64,000 bases of DNA from Seohaeicola saemankumensis (lineage in GTDB: Bacteria; Pseudomonadota; Alphaproteobacteria; Rhodobacterales; Rhodobacteraceae): NCBI RefSeq assembly GCF_020171285.1, contig NZ_JAIUZI010000002.1:124001-188000 (forward strand). The letters run 5' to 3'. Below the pieces are notes generated by a model, which was not told the DNA's origin, did no database searches, and saw nothing but the letters and a program-made list of their open reading frames with translations. The position numbers and the translations under genes are program-made. Numbering within the stretch: the first letter of the stretch is position 1; every line of letters starts with the position of its first letter. Below, piece by piece: positions 52,584 through 60,429 of the stretch.

Positions 52584-52868
52584 ATGCTGGAATCCCACGC
52601 CAGGTTTGAAACCCCGAACGGCTCGAAATACATGCAGCAGCTGTGCAAGCACTTTGCCCACAAGGTCGAGGTCGAGTTCGACGATACCCAGGCGCGCGCG
52701 GCGCTGCCGCCCGGTCCTGCGACGATGCAGGCCGACGCGACCGGCCTGTCGGTCACCGTGACCGCCAGCGACGACGCGGGCATGGAGCGGGCGCGGTTCA
52801 TCATCGACGACCACCTGAAACGCTTTGCCTTTCGCGAGTCGTTTGCCGGTCTCAGCTGGAGCAGCTGA
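52584..52868 (+). CDS. DUF2218 domain protein
   Basis: A 94-residue soluble protein of the DUF2218 family. MLESHARFETPNGSKYMQQLCKHFAHKVEVEFDDTQARAALP matches the N-terminal half, and DDAGMERARFIIDDHLKRFAFRE the C-terminal half. Family members are often coded beside siderophore or iron transport genes, but their function is unknown. It is divergent from the iron importer, sharing a 135-bp promoter gap, and the AGGAG ribosome site is clear. It may be induced with the importer. Confidence 0.9.
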   Translation: MLESHARFETPNGSKYMQQLCKHFAHKVEVEFDDTQARAALPPGPATMQADATGLSVTVTASDDAGMERARFIIDDHLKRFAFRESFAGLSWSS

Positions 52869-52874
52869 CCCCCC

Positions 52875-55058
52875 TCAGCCGGTGGCGAGGAATTGCCTGA
52901 GGTCGCCGGGATCCAGGGGTTTGTGCAGCAGGGTGACGCCGCTCTCGGCACAGGCATCGCGCATCGCATTGGTCCGGTTGGCGGTGATCAGGCAGGCTGG
53001 CAACGGCCCGAACCGGGCCCGCAGCGCGGCGATGGCGTCGGTGCCCAATTGTCCGTCTTCCAGCTGGTAATCGCTGATCATCAGGTCGGGGGCGATGTCG
53101 ACTTCGTCCAGCAGGGCGAGGGCCTCGCGCTGGCTGGCGCAGGCAAAGACATCCATGCCCCAGCCTTCCAGTGTCAGGGTCAATGCGTGTCGCAGGTCGG
53201 TGTCGTCTTCGATCAGCAGGATGATCCGGTGATCAAGCGGCCCCTCGGGCGTCGCCGGGCGGGCGGCCTGCGTCGGCGCGCGCCCGTCCAGCGGCAGGTC
53301 CACCGACACCCGCGTGCCGCGCCCAAATTCGGACTGCAGCTGCAGCGGATGTTTCAGCAACCGGCAGGCGCGTTCCACGATGGCCAGCCCCAGCCCCATG
53401 CCATCGGCCGCGCTGGCGGTGGCGTTGAGCCGGTGAAATTCGTCAAACACCCGGTCCTGCTGGTGATCGGGGATGCCGGCCCCGGTGTCCCAGACATCGA
53501 GCCGCACCGAGCCGCCACGGGGGCGCACACCGACCAGAACCTTGCCCCGGTCGGTGTAGCGGATCGCGTTCGACATCAGGTTCTGCAGAATGCGCCGCAG
53601 GTAGGTGGCATCGCTGCGCACCACCGCCGAGGTCGGCACCAGCCGCAGCTGCAGCCCCTTGTTCTGGGCCTGCGGCCACATCTCGTCGCGCAGCTGCTGC
53701 ATCAGCGCCCCGAGCGGAACAGGAGAGACGTGAACCGCGGCCCGGCCGGAATCGAGTTTGGAGATATCCAGTAGGGCTTCGAGAATGTTTTCCACGCTGA
53801 TCAACGCGTTACCGGCCTTTTCTAACCTTGCGTGCAGGTTGGGCGAGGCGACGTCTTGTTCCAGCGAGGCGACATAGAGCTTGGCCGCCGACAGCGGTTG
53901 CAGCAGATCATGGCTGGCCGCGGCGACAAAGCGGGATTTGGAGGCGTTTGCGCGCTCGGCCTCGGCCAGCGCGTCCTCCAGCTCCATCGTGCGTTCCATC
54001 ACCCGCTGCTCCAGCGTTGCCTTGGCGTCCGAGATCGTGCGCACGGCGCTCCGTTCGGCCGAGATGTCGGTAAAGCTGATGACAAAGCCCTGATCGGGCA
54101 TCTGCTGGGCAAAGACACTGAGCGTCCGGTCGGCGCCGCGCATCATTTCAAACGACAGCGGCGCACGGCGGTCCCCGGCGACCCAGGCGTCGATCGCGGC
54201 GGGGGTGCCGGGATCGGAGAACGACACCACCCGGCGCAGCTCATCCCGGATCGAGGCAAATGACGCGCCGACATGAAACCGTCCGACCGGGATCTGCAGC
54301 AATTCGCCCATGCGATGGTTCCAGCCCGCCAGCCGTCCGGCGCTGTCAAAAATGCCGACGCCCTGATTCAGATGTTCCAGCGTGGCCCGGATCAGCTGGG
54401 CCTGATCGTCCAGCAGCCGTTCGCGTTCCTGCCGCTCCAGCCGGACCATGTCGGTCACGTCGGTTTGCAGCACCACGGTGCCTCCGTCCGAGGTGCGGTG
54501 TTCGCTGACCTGCAACCAGCGGCTGCCGGCCATCCGGGCATTGAACACGACGTGGTCGTCTTTGTGCCGCGCCATCCGGGCGGCGGCCCAGCTGTCGGGG
54601 GTGTCACCCTCGGGCAGCGACAGGTAGGGGCTGGCCGAAATCAGCTGCACGTAGTCGGCAAAGCGCAGGCCGGGGCGCAACAGGTGGTGCACGTCGCGCA
54701 TGTGCTTGCCGAACCGGCTGTTGCACATCACCAGCCGGTCGGCGGGGTCGAAGAGCGCAAAACCTTCCTGCACCGTTTCGATGGCATTGGCGAGGTTGGC
54801 GCGGGCGGCTTCGGTCTCGGCGTTGGCGGCGGCCAGCTGGGCGTTGGATTGGTTCAGCAGGTCGAGCGCGTGTTCCAGATCCCGCGTGCGGGCGCGCACC
54901 TCTTCCTCCAGCAGGGCGGCCCGCTGAAACTGGGCATAGGCCGCGCCCGAGGTGCCGCCGCCCAGTTCCACCCGGCGCATCAGGGCGCGGTTGATGCGCA
55001 GCAGCTTTGCGTTCTGCCGTTCCGGCGATTCACTGGGGTCAAGGAAACTGTCAGGCAT
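52875..55058 (-). CDS. Hybrid sensor histidine kinase with two PAS domains and a receiver
   Basis: A 727-residue cytoplasmic hybrid kinase without membrane spans. A coiled coil (about 45-95) is followed by two PAS-like domains (about 95-205 and 225-335), a phosphorylatable His in SRFVAAASHDLLQPLSAAKL (His about 383), the N-box NLMSNAIRYTDRG, the G-box DVWDTGAGIP, and a C-terminal receiver (ILLIEDDTDLRHALTL; phospho-Asp in LMISDYQLEDGQ). The DLLQPLSAAKL H-box is the NahK type. It starts five bases after the FIST gene, so signal input probably comes from that protein and output goes to the NarL-type regulator upstream. Confidence 0.93.
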   Translation of the reverse strand: MPDSFLDPSESPERQNAKLLRINRALMRRVELGGGTSGAAYAQFQRAALLEEEVRARTRDLEHALDLLNQSNAQLAAANAETEAARANLANAIETVQEGFALFDPADRLVMCNSRFGKHMRDVHHLLRPGLRFADYVQLISASPYLSLPEGDTPDSWAAARMARHKDDHVVFNARMAGSRWLQVSEHRTSDGGTVVLQTDVTDMVRLERQERERLLDDQAQLIRATLEHLNQGVGIFDSAGRLAGWNHRMGELLQIPVGRFHVGASFASIRDELRRVVSFSDPGTPAAIDAWVAGDRRAPLSFEMMRGADRTLSVFAQQMPDQGFVISFTDISAERSAVRTISDAKATLEQRVMERTMELEDALAEAERANASKSRFVAAASHDLLQPLSAAKLYVASLEQDVASPNLHARLEKAGNALISVENILEALLDISKLDSGRAAVHVSPVPLGALMQQLRDEMWPQAQNKGLQLRLVPTSAVVRSDATYLRRILQNLMSNAIRYTDRGKVLVGVRPRGGSVRLDVWDTGAGIPDHQQDRVFDEFHRLNATASAADGMGLGLAIVERACRLLKHPLQLQSEFGRGTRVSVDLPLDGRAPTQAARPATPEGPLDHRIILLIEDDTDLRHALTLTLEGWGMDVFACASQREALALLDEVDIAPDLMISDYQLEDGQLGTDAIAALRARFGPLPACLITANRTNAMRDACAESGVTLLHKPLDPGDLRQFLATG

Positions 55059-55063
55059 CTGTG

Positions 55064-56227
55064 TCAGCCATCCGGCGGATAGATGGCGACGCCGGTCAGT
55101 GTCTGGTTCACATGCATCGAATTGACCTGTTCGCCATAGGTCGAAAACCCTGCAACCTTGTATTTCTGCAACAATTTCTTGATGTCGCCGGTGATCTGGG
55201 TCTGTTCCGCCTCGACCCGCCGGAACAAGCATTCACAGGCCAGGATGGCATCCGGCGGACCGGCCTCGCACAGTTCGGCCAGGGCGTCTTCCATATGGGC
55301 GATCATGTTCATCGGTTCCGCCAGCGACAGCACCAGCCCTTCGTCGATGGCCGAAAAGAACACCAGATCGCCGTTTTCATCGACCTGCTGGATCGCCCGC
55401 ACGTGATGCTGATCGCCCAGGCGCACCACAAGGGGGTGGGCCGCAAAGGTAAAGGTGGTCAACTGATCGGGCGTGGTTTTCAGCAGCCGGGCGTATTCAC
55501 GCGCCGCCGGTTCGGCGTTGATCTCGTGCACCACCCGCTGCGCGGGCGAGGCGTGGGTGACCACCATGCGCTGTTCGGTGGGCGTAAAGTGGTCGGTGTT
55601 GAACACCTTGACCCGGCAGCGGGTGCGGACCTGGGCCAGCACGGCTGCGTTGCTCAGGACACGGTCGCCATGCAGCACAAAGGTTTCGCCAAAGCGGTCG
55701 GCATCGCCGGCCGAGCCGCCGAACAACGGCACCGGCCCCAGCCCGGCGGCCATTTCCGCCGTCAGCGCGTCTTCCAGCGTCGACAATCCGTCGATCAGGA
55801 CAAAGTTGAACTCATGCGGCCAGGTGGGGTGTTCGCGCTGCATGGCGTGGCGCGACTGGATCATGCTGTCGATCAGCCGCTGGCCGTCGAAATCCGACAG
55901 GTTCCCGACCGCCAGCGTGCGGGCGCAGAAACTGTCGCGCGGCAGCCCCATGGCCAGGATCATGCCGTCCGAATACCCCAGCTGCGACAGCTCGCCCGCC
56001 GTTGTGCAGCCGATCACCTGGCTGTCGCCGAACACCGCGGGCACCCTGCGGGCCAGCGCATGGATCGAGGTCTTTGGCGACACGAACAGGAACACGATTT
56101 CAAGCGGGTCGGGCCCGAGCTGATCCTTCAGCACCCGCAGCGGATCGGCCACGTCATGCGGCACGATGGCCGTGCGCACGATGCGTGCGTCGCGGGTCGC
56201 GGCCTGTACGGTTTCGGTATCTTGCAT
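55064..56227 (-). CDS. FIST domain sensor protein (NosP-like)
   Basis: A 387-residue protein with FIST N- and C-terminal domains. The N-terminal part contains LEIVFLFVSPKTSIHALARRVPAVFGDSQVIGCTTAGELSQLGYSDG, typical of the family, and the C-terminal domain QVNSMHVNQTLTGVAIYP. NosP proteins of this class bind haem and sense nitric oxide, and pass this to NahK-type kinases. The gene lies directly before a NahK-type kinase gene, which fits this partnership; the haem ligand cannot be proved from sequence. Other FIST proteins bind small molecules such as amino acids. Confidence 0.88.
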   Translation of the reverse strand: MQDTETVQAATRDARIVRTAIVPHDVADPLRVLKDQLGPDPLEIVFLFVSPKTSIHALARRVPAVFGDSQVIGCTTAGELSQLGYSDGMILAMGLPRDSFCARTLAVGNLSDFDGQRLIDSMIQSRHAMQREHPTWPHEFNFVLIDGLSTLEDALTAEMAAGLGPVPLFGGSAGDADRFGETFVLHGDRVLSNAAVLAQVRTRCRVKVFNTDHFTPTEQRMVVTHASPAQRVVHEINAEPAAREYARLLKTTPDQLTTFTFAAHPLVVRLGDQHHVRAIQQVDENGDLVFFSAIDEGLVLSLAEPMNMIAHMEDALAELCEAGPPDAILACECLFRRVEAEQTQITGDIKKLLQKYKVAGFSTYGEQVNSMHVNQTLTGVAIYPPDG

Positions 56228-56257
56228 TGCCGCGCTCCTCCCCCGGCGGCGGTCTGC

Positions 56258-56992
56258 CTAGGCCGGCGGACCAGGATCGTAAAGCGGTGTCTCAGGAAAG
56301 GTCGACTGCTTGGCGATCAGAACCGCCTGGGTCCGGCTTTGAACCCCCAGCTTGCGCATGATCGCCGTCACATGCGCCTTGACCGTGGTTTCGGCGATCG
56401 ACAGGTCATAGGCGATCTGCTTGTTCAACTTGCCCTCGCAGATCAGCTGCAGGATCCGCGTCTGCTGATTGGTGAGCGAGGCCAGGCGGCTGCCGGCATC
56501 GCTGTGCGCCAGATCTTTTTCAGGAAGCAGGACATAGCCCGCCGGAATGAAACGGTCGCCCCGCCGCAGCGTGTCCATCGCCGCGCGGAACACCTCGCGC
56601 TGGCTGTGTTTCGGGATGAACCCGGCGGCGCCCGCATGCAGGACCGAACTGAGCACCTGGTTGTCGGCCATCGACGACACCACCACTATGGGCGCGCGCG
56701 TGGCCTTGCGCAGCCGCATCAGCCCGCTGAGACCGTTGGCGTCCGGCAGGTTCAGGTCCAGCACCACCAGATCCGGCGCCGCGCCGTCTCCCAGCGCCGC
56801 CAGCGCATCCTCAAGGCAACTCGCGGTGCGGATCTGCCGGATGTCCGATACGGCCTGCAACGTCATCGACAGGGCGTCGCAAAACAGCGGATGGTCGTCA
56901 ACGATCAGCGCCGACTGCAGTGTCGCGGAAATAGGGGCCTTGGCCAGGGTCTGCATCATCATATCATTGCCCGCATCGGTACTGGTTCGCAT
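56258..56992 (-). CDS. NarL/FixJ-type response regulator
   Basis: A 244-residue response regulator. The receiver domain opens ALIVDDHPLFCDALSMTLQ, with the phosphorylation site in LVVLDLNLPDANGLSG (Asp about 79) and the switch residues VVVSSMADNQVLSSVLHAGAAGFIPK. A LuxR-type helix-turn-helix follows (LASLTNQQTRILQLICEGKLNKQIAYDLSIAETTVKAHVTAIMRKLGV). It is the likely transcriptional output of the kinase and FIST genes downstream, 30 bases from the FIST gene and on the same strand. The target genes are unknown. Confidence 0.93.
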   Translation of the reverse strand: MRTSTDAGNDMMMQTLAKAPISATLQSALIVDDHPLFCDALSMTLQAVSDIRQIRTASCLEDALAALGDGAAPDLVVLDLNLPDANGLSGLMRLRKATRAPIVVVSSMADNQVLSSVLHAGAAGFIPKHSQREVFRAAMDTLRRGDRFIPAGYVLLPEKDLAHSDAGSRLASLTNQQTRILQLICEGKLNKQIAYDLSIAETTVKAHVTAIMRKLGVQSRTQAVLIAKQSTFPETPLYDPGPPA

Positions 56993-57054
56993 GACGGTTC
57001 GGGCCGCCTGTTTAACCGCCAGACTAGCAGCGCCCGCGAGACAGCCATATAGGG

Positions 57055-57930
57055 CTAAAGTCGCAGGGCCGGCAGCAGCTTGTCGGGATTGCGCATGGTA
57101 TAGATCCAGCGGATCAGACCATTGGCGTCGGGGGTCAGGGTCAGCAGGCTGCGCAGGATCCCGTTTTCGTGCAGCGCCAGGGCGGGCTGCCTGTTGACCG
57201 TCAATACCGTGGCCTCGGCGTGTTCGGCCCGGGTTTTCCGCAGCGCCGCGGCATAGACCTGCAGGATCTCGGCCGGTCCGACCAGCGGACGGCGCGCGGC
57301 GCGGGCGCGGGCGCCACCGTCGGTGATCGCCACCGCGTCAGGCGCCATCAGCGACAGGGTTTCGCGGAAATCGCCGGCGGTAATGGCGGCGCTGAACCGG
57401 GCGATCAGGTCGGCCACCTGATCGGGCGGTGCGTCAAACCGGGGGCCGGCCTGTTGCAGCCGCTTGTGGGCGCGGCTGACCATCTGGCGGCAGGCCGGTT
57501 CCGAGCGGCCCAGCGTCCGGGCGATCTCGTCGTATCCGGCGTCAAAGGCCTCGCGCAGGATAAAGGCCGCGCGCTCGACCTCGTTCAGCCGTTCCATCGC
57601 CCAGAGCAGCGCCAGTTCGCACTCCTGCGCCAAGGCAAAGCTGTCGGCGGCGGGGTCGCGCGCGGTGGTGATCAGGGGTTCAGGCAGCCAGGGGCCGACG
57701 TAGGTCTCGCGCCGGGTCCGCGCCTTGCGCAGCGCGTCGATGGCCAGATTCGCGGCGACCCGCCGCAGCCATGCGCCGGGGTTGTCCAGCGTCGCCGGGT
57801 CGACGCCGGACCAGCGCAGCCAGGTGTCCTGTACCACATCCTCGGCGGCGGCGACTTCGCCCAGCATCCGGTAACACAGGGCGATCAGGCGCGGACGCTC
57901 GGCTTCGAACAGGGTTGTCTTGTGGGTCAT
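57055..57930 (-). CDS. ECF41-type RNA polymerase sigma factor with SnoaL-like C-terminus
   Basis: A 291-residue extracytoplasmic-function sigma factor. Regions 2 and 4 lie in YRMLGEVAAAEDVVQDTWLRWSG and YDEIARTLGRSEPACRQMVSRAHKRL. The extra C-terminal domain (about 165-291) is SnoaL-like and carries AITDGGARARAARRPLVG (DGGGR-type motif) and the ECF41 signature NPDKL (about 281-285), which is the built-in regulator that replaces an anti-sigma factor. The gene overlaps the AhpD-like gene by four bases and is co-transcribed with it. The upstream promoter fits its own consensus. Confidence 0.93.
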   Translation of the reverse strand: MTHKTTLFEAERPRLIALCYRMLGEVAAAEDVVQDTWLRWSGVDPATLDNPGAWLRRVAANLAIDALRKARTRRETYVGPWLPEPLITTARDPAADSFALAQECELALLWAMERLNEVERAAFILREAFDAGYDEIARTLGRSEPACRQMVSRAHKRLQQAGPRFDAPPDQVADLIARFSAAITAGDFRETLSLMAPDAVAITDGGARARAARRPLVGPAEILQVYAAALRKTRAEHAEATVLTVNRQPALALHENGILRSLLTLTPDANGLIRWIYTMRNPDKLLPALRL

Positions 57931-58463
57931 GCCGCCCCGTCCAGAACCGTTTCCGCCCTGCCAAAATCCAGCTTCTGGCAACTCGCGCCGTGCCCCAGGC
58001 TGCGCTTGAGCACAGGATACATTCGACCCGAGGCCGCCGCAAACCCGGCCGCGACAACCGCCTGCGGGCCGAATTTGGCGGCAATCTGGCCGCGCAGTTC
58101 GTCGGCCTCCGGCGTTCCGGCGATGGCGGCGCGGGCAAACCGGAACCCCAACCCGGTGGCGCCCGCCTGGTCGGCCCGCCCGGTGGCGCAGGCGCGCAGC
58201 CTTGCCGGGTCGGCGCCGGCTTCGATCGCCATGTCGACCACCAGCTGCGCGCAGGGTCCGCAATCGCCATCCAGCGTCGAGGCCAGCAGGGCCCCGGCCC
58301 AGACCTGAGGCGCGGGGCCACGGTACTGGCTGAGCATCGAAAACCCCGCCAATCGCAGCCCGGCCCCGGTCGAGGCGTCGATGACCTCGTGCATATAGCG
58401 GCTGTCATAGTCGTAGCGGCGCTGGAACCGCCGCGCGGCGCGGTGCAGCAGGGCGGCGATCAT
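57927..58463 (-). CDS. AhpD/carboxymuconolactone decarboxylase-like protein
   Basis: A 178-residue protein of the AhpD-like/carboxymuconolactone decarboxylase fold. The redox pair is in STLDGDCGPCAQLVVDMA (Cys 68 and 71, CxxC), the active-site pattern of AhpD-like alkylhydroperoxidases. ECF41 sigma factors are typically paired with such a gene (COE group), and this one is coupled to the sigma gene by a four-base overlap. I take the ATG at 58463 as start; a longer frame reaching 58613 crosses the promoter and is not credible. A 16-codon leader overlaps its start. Confidence 0.87.
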   Translation of the reverse strand: MIAALLHRAARRFQRRYDYDSRYMHEVIDASTGAGLRLAGFSMLSQYRGPAPQVWAGALLASTLDGDCGPCAQLVVDMAIEAGADPARLRACATGRADQAGATGLGFRFARAAIAGTPEADELRGQIAAKFGPQAVVAAGFAAASGRMYPVLKRSLGHGASCQKLDFGRAETVLDGAA

Positions 58464-58510
58464 CGGACCGCCCCGGAGGCGACGGGGTCTTGGGCTCTGT
58501 ATGCGTGCAT
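58460..58510 (-). CDS. 16-residue leader peptide upstream of the AhpD-like gene
   Basis: A short frame (MHAYRAQDPVASGAVR) that starts seven bases after a perfect AAGGAG and ends with a TGA overlapping the ATG of the AhpD-like gene by four bases (ATGA). The AhpD-like ATG has no ribosome site of its own, so its translation probably depends on this leader. The leader is 26 bases downstream of the putative ECF41 promoter. Confidence 0.5.
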   Translation of the reverse strand: MHAYRAQDPVASGAVR

Positions 58511-58542
58511 CCTGGAACTCCTTTTTGCGTGTCTCAGAGCAA

Positions 58543-58569
58543 GACGTGCGCGGGTCGGAATTTGTGACA
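58543..58569 (-). promoter_or_regulatory. ECF41-type promoter
   Basis: On the minus strand TGTCACA (58569-58563) and CGTC (58546-58543) are separated by 16 bp. This fits the known ECF41 target promoter (TGTCACA near -35, CGTC near -10). It points to autoregulation of the AhpD-like/ECF41 operon. Confidence 0.75.
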
Positions 58570-58768
58570 GGCAGGGGCAGGAATTCTTTGCCGGCACCAG
58601 TGGGCGCGGACAATGCGGGGGGCGGGTGGGGTTTGTTTCCGGCGCGGAACCGGCAATGTCCCGGATGAAGGGAAACGCAGGGCGATTTTAATCAACCTTT
58701 TGACTTTTCATGGATTCGTCGCAGAATGGGGCAACGGTTTTGACAGCAGTTTTGGCAAGGACGGTGTT

Positions 58769-58984
58769 ATGAGAAAGATTGCATTTTGGATGGCGGCTCC
58801 GGTGCTTTTGTCGGCCTGCAGCAACCCAATCGGCGGATATCCCGAGAGCTGGCAGGCACAAAAGGCAGCCTGCGCGGGCGGGGATTATACGGTTTGCTCT
58901 GAACTGGGGCATCAGGCCCGCGATGCCGAGGGCGGCACAACGGTGGTGCAGCCCAAGCCGTTTTCGACCCCCATCGTCGATTGA
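58769..58984 (+). CDS. Small lipoprotein
   Basis: A 71-residue exported lipoprotein. The N-terminus MRKIAFWMAAPVLLSAC ends in a lipobox (LLSAC, lipidated Cys 17), and the mature part SNPIGGYPESWQAQKAACAGGDYTVCSELGHQARDAEGG holds two further Cys. It has no recognised domain. An AAGG ribosome site precedes the ATG. Its neighbours are the divergent ECF41/AhpD operon and the ImuA-like gene. A possible but weak promoter (TTGACT-N17-AGAATG) starts at 58700. Confidence 0.75.
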   Translation: MRKIAFWMAAPVLLSACSNPIGGYPESWQAQKAACAGGDYTVCSELGHQARDAEGGTTVVQPKPFSTPIVD

Positions 58985-59040
58985 GCCGACATGTGTTTCC
59001 GCCGCTGTCGAGCGCGGCGGACATGAAGCGGGAATATTGA

Positions 59041-59055
59041 GAACAAATGGCGAAC
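59041..59055. promoter_or_regulatory. LexA (SOS) box, alphaproteobacterial type
   Basis: GAAC-AAATGGC-GAAC, an exact GAAC-N7-GAAC direct repeat, the LexA-binding form in alphaproteobacteria such as Rhodobacter. It lies 16 bases before the ATG of the ImuA-like gene. Confidence 0.8.
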
Positions 59056-59071
59056 ATGTTAGGGTGTCGCC

Positions 59072-59707
59072 ATGCCGACTCACCTGTTGACCCGCGCGCC
59101 CGAACGGCCCCGCCCGCATCTGCGCCTGACCCCTGACGTGACCCTGCCGCTGGCCCGCGTGCACGAGGCCTGCGGCGCCGCGCGGCGCAGCTTTGCGCTC
59201 TGGCTGGCCGGGCAGACGCAGGGGCCGGTGCTGTGGATCGCGCCGGCATGGCAGGCCGATCAGCTGCACCCCGACGGGATGATGGCCTTTGCCGATCCGG
59301 CGCGCTTCATCTTTGTGCATCCGCGCCGCCCCGAGGATCTGCTGTGGTGTACCGAAGAGGCGCTGCGCGCGGGGGCGATGCCGCTGGTGGTGGCCGATCT
59401 GCCGGAGCCGCCGGGGCTTACGCCGGTGCGGCGGATGCATCTGGCGGCGGAAACCGGGGCCGGGCTGGGCATGGGGGCGCCGCTGGGCCTGTTGCTGACA
59501 CCGGGGCAGGGCGGTGCGCCGGGGATCGAGACGCGCTGGCACATGGCGCCCGCGCATGAGGGGGCGCAGCGCCGCTGGCGGCTGGAACGCCTGCGCGCCC
59601 GGACCCTGCCGCCCCGGGTCTGGATCGCCCGCCAGACCCGCGCCCGCGCCGGGCTCGATCTGAGCGCGCCAGAGCTGGACCCCGGACCGCAGGTGACAAC
59701 CGCGTGA
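59072..59707 (+). CDS. ImuA-like (RecA/SulA-related) protein
   Basis: A 211-residue protein resembling ImuA of the mutasome group. ARVHEACGAARRSFALWLAGQTQGPVLWIAPAWQADQLHP and FIFVHPRRPEDLLWCTEEALRAGAMPLVVADLPEP match RecA-like/ImuA strands in order. The usual P-loop is degenerate, as in ImuA. ImuA works with ImuB and DnaE2 in error-prone repair; neither gene is adjacent here. A SOS box sits just upstream, which supports a DNA-damage role. The assignment to ImuA rather than a SulA relative is a judgement. Confidence 0.65.
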   Translation: MPTHLLTRAPERPRPHLRLTPDVTLPLARVHEACGAARRSFALWLAGQTQGPVLWIAPAWQADQLHPDGMMAFADPARFIFVHPRRPEDLLWCTEEALRAGAMPLVVADLPEPPGLTPVRRMHLAAETGAGLGMGAPLGLLLTPGQGGAPGIETRWHMAPAHEGAQRRWRLERLRARTLPPRVWIARQTRARAGLDLSAPELDPGPQVTTA

Positions 59708-59757
59708 TCGGTCGCAAAAGGGCGCGCAAATCCGTGCCGCCGGTCTAAGGTCGCGTC

Positions 59758-60354
59758 ATGATTCCGATAACCCGCCGCAACACACTTGCGATTCTGGCCG
59801 CCCTGGCCCTGCCGGCGCCACTGGCGGCGCGGCCACAGCGCTATGTTCTGGACACCGAAGGGTCACGGGTTGCCTTTGTCTTTCGGCTGGCCGGGATCAA
59901 CCATACCGGCACGATGCCGGTGCGCGCGGCCGACATCACCGTCGATCCCGCCAACCTTGCCGCCAGCCGGGTCGATGTCCGGCTCGACAGCGCCGGGGCG
60001 CGGACCGGGCTGGACTATGCCACCGCCGCGCTCAAGGGGCCCGGCATTCTGGATGTCGCGAACCATCCTCAGATCCGGTTCCAGTCGACCCGCGTGCGGC
60101 TGGGGGCCGCCGGGCGGATCTCGGACGGGGCGCGGCTGGAGGGGCTGTTGACCCTGCGCGGGATCACCCGGCCAATCCGGCTGGAGGCGGCGCTCTACCG
60201 CCTGCCGGGCAGCGCGCCCGACGATCTCAGCCGCCTGACCGTGGCGCTGAAGGGGCAGCTGAGCCGCGCCAGTTTTGGCGCCACCGGGTATGCCGATCTG
60301 GTCGCCGACACGGTCGCGCTGGATATTCTCGCCAAGATCCGCGCCACGGGCTGA
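59758..60354 (+). CDS. YceI family protein
   Basis: A 198-residue periplasmic lipocalin-like protein of the YceI family. An N-terminal signal peptide (RRNTLAILAALALPAPLAARP, about 1-25) leads into YVLDTEGSRVAFVFRLAGINHTGTM, ASRVDVRLDSAGARTGLDYATAALKGPGILDVANHPQIRFQSTRVRL and LEGLLTLRGITRPIRLEA. The YceI fold binds polyisoprenoid-like lipids. It lies between an ImuA-like and an MFS transporter gene on the same strand without a tight link. The cargo is unknown. Confidence 0.93.
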   Translation: MIPITRRNTLAILAALALPAPLAARPQRYVLDTEGSRVAFVFRLAGINHTGTMPVRAADITVDPANLAASRVDVRLDSAGARTGLDYATAALKGPGILDVANHPQIRFQSTRVRLGAAGRISDGARLEGLLTLRGITRPIRLEAALYRLPGSAPDDLSRLTVALKGQLSRASFGATGYADLVADTVALDILAKIRATG

Positions 60355-60429
60355 CGGTTTCCGCCGCAAACGACACCGGCGGTCGCAATCGAACTTGCCC
60401 TGCGGCGCAGGCTGCGCCATCTGGGCGGA

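Noticed and set aside
57927..58613. Longer start for the AhpD-like protein
   Set aside because: The extension crosses the ECF41 promoter and the leader, and it has no ribosome site or family match.
58700..58728. Sigma-70 promoter for the small lipoprotein (TTGACT-N17-AGAATG)
   Set aside because: The -10 box is a poor match. I mention it in the gene entry only.
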